A stretch of 64,000 nt of DNA from positions 1 through 64,000 of the forward strand of contig NZ_JACHXK010000024.1 of the NCBI RefSeq assembly GCF_014192105.1, in the 5' to 3' direction. The notes under the pieces were generated by a model. The model was not told where the DNA came from, ran no database searches, and saw nothing but the letters and a program-made list of their open reading frames with translations. A program made the translations under genes and the position numbers. This DNA is from Paenibacillus phyllosphaerae. Lineage in GTDB: Bacteria; Bacillota; Bacilli; Paenibacillales; Paenibacillaceae. This document shows positions 59,209 through 64,000 of the stretch, piece by piece; positions within the stretch are counted from its first letter, which is position 1, and the number at the start of each line of letters is the position of its first letter.

Positions 59209-59498
59209 TGGGCACGAACCCCGCATTCCCTGTCAGAATTAGGGCTGGAGCGCCCGACTAATCTACATGATAGACCTTGCCGGTTGAGTCTGTCTACTAG
59301 TTTTGTAGGTAGTAGAATTAAGGGGGAATTCTTTACGAACCGCTCAAGTAGTAGCGGATTTGATAATCTGAAAGTTCTGCAGGGATTTGATAATCTGAAA
59401 GTTCTGCAGGGATTTGATAATTTTTCCTGTAAAGCATTTGTGGTAATATATAAGCAGGGAATAAGTTTGTATTTTTTTTAGAAAAATAAGGGGGCATT
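59209..59498. other. AT-rich intergenic region before the SIR2-STAND gene
   Basis: About 290 bases. GC content falls sharply from about 59320 onward, marking the left edge of the foreign segment. It holds the 27-base tandem repeats and, after them, a possible promoter (TTTCCT, 18 bases, TATATA) upstream of a GGGGG ribosome site at about 59490. Confidence 0.5.
59356..59423. repeat. 27-bp tandem repeat, about 2.5 copies
   Basis: The unit begins GGATTTGATAATCTGAAAGT and ends TCTGCAG. Copies start at 59356, 59383 and 59410; the first two are identical and the third stops after 12-13 bases. It lies about 75-140 bases upstream of the SIR2-STAND start, in its likely promoter region. Identical copies suggest recent slippage, so copy number could vary between strains. 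Confidence 0.9.
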
Positions 59499-62400
59499 AT
59501 GAAGCAGCAAATCATCGACGCAATTAAAGAAAATAAACTGTTACTATTTATAGGTGCAGGGTTTTCGCAACCCTTGGGCTTCCCGAGTTGGAACGAGCTT
59601 ATTAGCCTTGTATTAAAGGAATTGGCAGAAGAAGATAACAAATATAATATTTTGGCTGATACATTAAGTGCCCGATTGTTAACCTCATTGGAAGTTCTAG
59701 ATAAAATTAAAGACAAAAAGAAACTAGTCTATGAGGTACTAGATCGAGAAAATGATAAGCCTTTGGAAAACTTAAATATTGAGCTTCATAGAAAATTGGG
59801 TAGAATTTCCTCACGAATCATAACAACAAACTATGATCGGTTGATAGAGACAGCCACTGGTTTTAAGAAGGTTGTATTTGACAATACATTTCATATTGCA
59901 AAATTGCATGACAAAGATAATTTTTTGTTAAAGTTACACGGTTGCATAGAGAATCCCGATACATGCATATTATTTCAAGAAAAATACGAAGATTTATATA
60001 AAGAGACTGCAGCGATTGAAAAGTTAAAAAGTTTAATTGCTGACCATACAATCCTTTTTATTGGATTCAGCCTTTCTGATGATTATGTTAGGAAACAGTT
60101 TGAATATATTCATTCAATCTACAAGGGATTCTCTAAACAACATTTTTATCTAACTGTAGACAATTCTGCAACAGAAATACACGGAGTGCACCCTGTTTTC
60201 TTAAAGGATTGGGGGGACATGGGGGCGATTCTTGATAGCCTTATTGAAGTAAAGGAATCTGCAAAGCAGACTAGCGTGGCAACCATTACAGCGGCCAATG
60301 ATGAAAGCGCTTTGGCTTCGAAATTTAAAGAGAAAGAGGTTTCGATTGCGCTTTTGAGTGCGGCCCCTATTGACTCGGATAGAGAGCCGCTTTTTGAGAC
60401 AGTGACCAAACCTCTCTCCAAATTCAAGGTCAATATCGAGTGCTTCTATTTTAATATAGAGGTATTGCGAAATTTAGAAGGCTTTGACTACATTATTATT
60501 CTTTCGCAGACAGTAAAAGATAAAATTATTATTGAGGACCAGTACTTAAAGAGTAAACTGATAACCCCGCAAGAGATCGAGGAAAATCTAATTACGGACG
60601 ATTTAAAAGGTATAATTATATTTATTGATAAACCGATTCAAATTTCTGTCTCCCAAGTTTCAATACCACTGTTAATGTTGTGGGAGGAAGATTTAAGCAG
60701 TGTATTCTTTAAATTGTTTCAAAAGAAAACTTTGAATAGATTTGAAAACAGCATACTCTTTAATCCTGAAAAGTTTAATCTAACTGTGATTCAGAAAGGC
60801 GTATCAACAATAGTAACGAGAGGCGATAATTCTAAAAGAAGTCTAGCTGACAGTATTGATACAAAGAATTTAATCAATTTCGTCGGTCGTAAAACGGACT
60901 TAGAAGACGTCACGAGGAAAATTATTGATACGAGCAGACGAGTTTTGACTATTAAAGGGTCGGGTGGCATTGGAAAGACAACTACTGTCAAAAAAGTTGC
61001 ACTGGAGCTTTTTGACAGAGGATTATTTAGTGATGGAATATTTTTTATTGATTGTGAATTTATTACCAATTATAAAAATTTTGAGTATAGGGTCGCCCAG
61101 TGTTTTGGGATTGAGAGTACGATTAATCTAAAAGAGCATGTACAGTTAAATAATATTGTGTTAAATGCCATGATAATATTGGATAATTTTGAACCGATGT
61201 TGTATATTGATGATGAAGATGAAGTCAAATCCCTCCTTGCATTTGTTTGCGACTATGTCAATGTTGTCATTACATCTAGAGAGTGGGTTCGACTGGAGTT
61301 TGAGGAGTGTCATGAACTTAGGGCTTTCACAATTGAAGAGGCATTTGAACTTTTTAGTAAATATTATAAATCAGAGTTAAATATAGATGAAATTAAAATG
61401 CTTAAAGATGATATATTAAGTAGACTGCTGAATAACAACCCCCTAGCAATCAAAATCACTGCCAAAAATCTGCCTAAATCTAAAAATATGATAGCGTTAA
61501 AGGAAGAGTTAGAGAAGGATTTCTTTAACATCACTAAGGACGGCTACGAAGATATTTTCGACGAGCGAATTGATGCTAATATTGAACGATCTAAATCATT
61601 ATATCAATCTATCGCTTATTCCTATTACAGCCTGACAACTAATGAGAAGCTACTGTTTGAATTATTGTCATTATTCCCAGATGGAATTCATATGAACAAT
61701 ATAAAATCATTCTTTTCACAAGGAAAATACAAATTGGATTCGCGAAGAATTACTGATCGTGATATTACCTCCTTGGAGAATAAGTCATTAATTGAGATAA
61801 ATCGTGGTTTTATTGAACTTCAATCAATTATCGGAAGATTTGCGGAGTATCAGTTTCAGAAAAGACCGGAAGAGGAAAAAAGGGATTTCCATAAACGTGC
61901 ATTTGACTTTATTGGTTTCTTGATTGACACTATTTCCTCAATATGTGAAGATAACCAAACACTTGGACTTGAGATATTCGATCAGAATATAGAAAATTTT
62001 ATCAAGAGCCTAGATTATTTTACTTATTCTGTAGAGGATCAGGATAAAAAGTTAAGATATATCCTGAAAGTTGATAATTTGTTCGATTATATTGAGCAAG
62101 GTCAACATTTCTATAGGAAGCTTAAAAAGTTAAAAAGTAAGTTCACTTTGGAAAAATCAGATATCTTAATTGATGTTATTATTGCCAGTTCAAAATATCG
62201 ATTTGGTAAGTTCAAGGAAGGTTATGACCAAATAAAACAAACTGTGTCAATTGAAGATATGTATAAACTAGATCATACCAATATGCTTGACAGGCATATT
62301 ATTATAGGTGGGCTTCATCTTTATGATTATAGCGACATAAACGAGGTTAGACGTTTCATTATTAAAAGTAACTTTTACAGTCATGGAGCGATAGTTTCTA

Positions 62401-63005
62401 TGTTGTATAATGCCGGGGAGTATAAGAAATTAGAGGCATTAGTTGCATACAGAAAGCTCCGTGGGTTTCATTATTTGGAAATGAAATACAATATGGACAA
62501 ATTGGATTACGATGAATTGGAAGCGGAAATCAATGGATTATATCGGAAGCAATACATAGAGATTATGCAAACCCACTACATTAAAGCTAAAATGGGTAAA
62601 CTGGATAGAAAATCGATAAATAAATTAGTTGTTACTAACTCCTACACCTCAGGAATTAAATCGTTGATGCTTGCATTTACTGAGAAGGATCACAATAAAA
62701 CCATTCTTTATTATGAATCTGCTGTAAATGACTTACAACCTATTCGATACTACTATACTGAAGCGATCTATTTTTATGCTGGATTTTTGCTCGCTAATGG
62801 TTTAGACGAGAGTATGCAGTGGTATAATAAAGGTCTCCTTTTGGCCAAGGACAATCATTATAGGTTTTTGTACCATAAATTTATATGTCTAAAAGAAGGA
62901 CTAGAGACACCATATGATGAAGATCAGTATAATTTGCCCGTGGAGTACCTTCTAGATGAACTAATTGAAAAAAATAAAGATGAATATTATTCGAAATATA
63001 AATAA
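59499..63005 (+). CDS. SIR2-STAND NTPase, probable antiphage defence protein
   Basis: 1168 residues. Residues 1-230 are a SIR2-like NADase domain: LLFIGAGFSQPLGFPSW (GAGFS 19-23), ITTNYDRL (109-113) and LLKLHG (145-148). Residues ~275-440 form an alpha/beta domain not recognised (EVSIALLSAAPID, FDYIIILSQTVKDKI, KGIIIFIDKPI). A STAND NTPase follows: NFVGRKTDL (~464), Walker A GSGGIGKTT (487-495), Walker B MIILDNFEP (558) and TSREW (~590). The last ~480 residues are helical, repeat-like, probably the sensor. The order matches Avs5/SIR2-STAND defence proteins, which deplete NAD+ on sensing phage. It is very AT-rich beside GC-rich neighbours, so probably acquired. Confidence 0.85.
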   Translation: MKQQIIDAIKENKLLLFIGAGFSQPLGFPSWNELISLVLKELAEEDNKYNILADTLSARLLTSLEVLDKIKDKKKLVYEVLDRENDKPLENLNIELHRKLGRISSRIITTNYDRLIETATGFKKVVFDNTFHIAKLHDKDNFLLKLHGCIENPDTCILFQEKYEDLYKETAAIEKLKSLIADHTILFIGFSLSDDYVRKQFEYIHSIYKGFSKQHFYLTVDNSATEIHGVHPVFLKDWGDMGAILDSLIEVKESAKQTSVATITAANDESALASKFKEKEVSIALLSAAPIDSDREPLFETVTKPLSKFKVNIECFYFNIEVLRNLEGFDYIIILSQTVKDKIIIEDQYLKSKLITPQEIEENLITDDLKGIIIFIDKPIQISVSQVSIPLLMLWEEDLSSVFFKLFQKKTLNRFENSILFNPEKFNLTVIQKGVSTIVTRGDNSKRSLADSIDTKNLINFVGRKTDLEDVTRKIIDTSRRVLTIKGSGGIGKTTTVKKVALELFDRGLFSDGIFFIDCEFITNYKNFEYRVAQCFGIESTINLKEHVQLNNIVLNAMIILDNFEPMLYIDDEDEVKSLLAFVCDYVNVVITSREWVRLEFEECHELRAFTIEEAFELFSKYYKSELNIDEIKMLKDDILSRLLNNNPLAIKITAKNLPKSKNMIALKEELEKDFFNITKDGYEDIFDERIDANIERSKSLYQSIAYSYYSLTTNEKLLFELLSLFPDGIHMNNIKSFFSQGKYKLDSRRITDRDITSLENKSLIEINRGFIELQSIIGRFAEYQFQKRPEEEKRDFHKRAFDFIGFLIDTISSICEDNQTLGLEIFDQNIENFIKSLDYFTYSVEDQDKKLRYILKVDNLFDYIEQGQHFYRKLKKLKSKFTLEKSDILIDVIIASSKYRFGKFKEGYDQIKQTVSIEDMYKLDHTNMLDRHIIIGGLHLYDYSDINEVRRFIIKSNFYSHGAIVSMLYNAGEYKKLEALVAYRKLRGFHYLEMKYNMDKLDYDELEAEINGLYRKQYIEIMQTHYIKAKMGKLDRKSINKLVVTNSYTSGIKSLMLAFTEKDHNKTILYYESAVNDLQPIRYYYTEAIYFYAGFLLANGLDESMQWYNKGLLLAKDNHYRFLYHKFICLKEGLETPYDEDQYNLPVEYLLDELIEKNKDEYYSKYK

Positions 63006-63050
63006 GATACAAAGGAAAAAGAAGATTTGTAGACTTGTTACTCAATGAAC

Positions 63051-63091
63051 GGATCCATCCTCTTAGGAAATAGAGGATAGGATCCTTTTCA
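63051..63091 (+). terminator. Terminator after the SIR2-STAND gene
   Basis: GGATCC with inner CCTCT pairs with AGAGG and GGATCC, followed by TTTTCATTTTT. Confidence 0.8.
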
Positions 63092-63297
63092 TTTTTAAAC
63101 TTGATTACATTACATATAATCGCTCTGAAGTTAATACCTAATACTTTGATCCTAAACGTTAATTGGAGAAATCATATGAAAGGTAAAGAACATACTACAG
63201 GAATTTATTAGTACAAATGAATAACTAGCTTTGCCCTCTAATTTCCATATGAATTGAAGTGAAATCTTGCCGGTATGCGCATGCTCTTTCCCTTTGC

Positions 63298-63333
63298 TAC
63301 AATCGGATACGAAACGTATCGTAAGCGCTTGCA
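63298..63333 (+). promoter_or_regulatory. GH74 promoter region with cre site
   Basis: TACAAT (63298-63303) is a likely -10; no good -35 was found. CGTAAGCGCTTGCA (63320-63333) is close to the catabolite-response consensus TGTAAGCGNTTNCA and lies just after the expected start, where CcpA would block transcription when preferred sugars are present. Confidence 0.6.
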
Positions 63334-63423
63334 AGATGAGCCGCGGCTACAGCGCACCAAGCAGACTTTAACGACAAGCGGACCAGGAGCGAACGCAACA
63401 TAGGGAACTTGAGGAGGCATTCG

Positions 63424-64000
63424 ATGCTTAGGAGAAGAATGATTGGCGCTGTAACAGCTGCTTCGTTGTTATTGGGTAGCGCTGCCATAAGTCCGGCGGC
63501 AGCATCTGCAGTTGACTTGCCGGAGCCGGTGAAGAGTGAGCCTTACAGCTGGGGACGCGTCAAGGTTGTCGGGGGAGGCTTCATCCCCGGCATCATCTAC
63601 AATGAGTCGGAGAAGGATCTCATCTACGCGCGCACCGATATGGGCGGCGCTTATCGATGGGACAAGACGACCGGCACGTGGAAACAGCTGCTCGAATTCG
63701 TCGGCTTCGATGAATGGAATATGCTCGGCGTAGAGAGTCTGGCTACCGATCCGGTCGATCCGAACCGGGTGTATATCGCGGCTGGCACCTATACGAACGA
63801 TTGGACCGATATGAACGGCGTCATCTTGCGTTCGACGGACCGCGGCGAGACCTGGCAGCGGACCGAGCTGCCGTTCAAGTTCGGCGGCAATATGCCGGGG
63901 CGTTCGATGGGGGAGCGGCTGTCGATCGACCCGAACGACAACAGCATTCTTTATTTTGCGGCACGAGGGGATAATGGATTGTGGCGCAGCACCGATTACG
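63424..64000 (+). CDS. GH74 xyloglucanase, N-terminal part (cut by window edge)
   Basis: 192 codons are visible before the right edge. A Sec signal peptide (MIGAVTAASLLLGSAAISPA, then AAASA) is followed by the start of a GH74 seven-bladed propeller: YSWGRVKVVGGGFIPGIIYN, YARTDMGGAYRWDKTTGTWK and the repeated RSTDRGETW-type Asp-box-like motifs. DMGGAYRW holds the first catalytic aspartate of the family. The enzyme is secreted and cuts xyloglucan, a plant cell-wall glucan. The ATG follows GAGGAGGC. The remainder, probably with carbohydrate-binding or SLH domains, is outside the window. Confidence 0.93.
   Translation, partial: MLRRRMIGAVTAASLLLGSAAISPAAASAVDLPEPVKSEPYSWGRVKVVGGGFIPGIIYNESEKDLIYARTDMGGAYRWDKTTGTWKQLLEFVGFDEWNMLGVESLATDPVDPNRVYIAAGTYTNDWTDMNGVILRSTDRGETWQRTELPFKFGGNMPGRSMGERLSIDPNDNSILYFAARGDNGLWRSTDY

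Larger units (their letters stand above)
63006..63423. other. Intergenic region between the SIR2-STAND and GH74 genes
   Basis: About 420 bases without a gene. The left part stays AT-rich and holds the terminator at 63051-63091. From about 63240 the composition returns to that of the host chromosome, and the right part holds the GH74 promoter region with a cre site. Confidence 0.5.

Noticed and set aside
59356..59423. Possible CRISPR array
   Set aside because: The repeats are directly adjacent with no spacers between them and no cas genes nearby.
59284..59481. 65-codon frame containing GFDNLKVLQ repeats
   Set aside because: The protein repeat simply reflects the 27-base DNA tandem repeat; no ribosome site and no conserved domain.

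Overview
The window looks like part of the chromosome of a Paenibacillus-type bacterium (Paenibacillus, Cohnella or a close relative). This is an inference. It rests on strong AGGAGG-type ribosome binding sites, TTG and GTG starts, LplB/YtcP-type sugar permeases, a YesM/YesN sensor-regulator pair, many glycan-degrading enzymes (GH76, GH32, GH43, GH74), an S-layer-homology remnant, a YjcZ-type sporulation peptide and a SigO-like split sigma factor. Most genes are moderately GC-rich. The clear exception is the large gene at 59.5-63.0 kb, which is strikingly AT-rich and probably foreign.

0-8 kb: the first bases are the end of an IS200/IS605-type element with the start of tnpB. It sits directly upstream of two translationally coupled GH76 mannanase genes. 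Next come a MerR regulator with an SDR oxidoreductase it probably controls, an orphan secreted protein, a DUF2332 pseudogene, a cluster of GC-rich palindromes and a sigO-yvrJ-rsoA operon on the minus strand. 8-11 kb: two FecCD permeases and a Fur-controlled siderophore-binding lipoprotein, with no ATPase nearby. 11-16 kb: a membrane-anchored esterase, a DUF4127 protein, an RMD1/DUF155 protein and an acetyltransferase.

16.4-21.5 kb: a phosphonate-type ABC transporter operon (phnD, phnE, phnE, phnC) ending in a dual-specificity-type phosphatase, divergent from a GntR regulator. A second module at 52-57.7 kb has a related phosphatase and GntR regulator, but joined to a UgpB-like ABC transporter and a GpdQ-like metallophosphoesterase. 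Together they suggest two paralogous organophosphate-scavenging cassettes. 21.6-25.5 kb: CBO0543-type membrane proteins, an AraC regulator, a MATE exporter and an orphan holin-like protein. 25.5-33 kb: a fructan/fructo-oligosaccharide regulon with a LacI repressor, two permeases, a binding protein, GH32 and a ROK fructokinase.

33-45 kb: mixed small genes; a deletion scar joining an AraC fragment to an EamA fragment; a GH43 arabinanase whose promoter spacer is a perfect palindrome; an SLH remnant; YjcZ; an FMN reductase; and a response regulator, kinase and ABC transporter set. 45-52 kb: a sugar ABC transporter split around its YesM/YesN pair. A shared 18-bp site lies at matching distances upstream of the permease and binding-protein promoters. 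58-64 kb: a GAF histidine kinase, 27-bp tandem repeats, an AT-rich SIR2-STAND protein (likely antiphage) and the start of a secreted GH74 xyloglucanase behind a cre site.

No rRNA, tRNA or CRISPR array was recognised.
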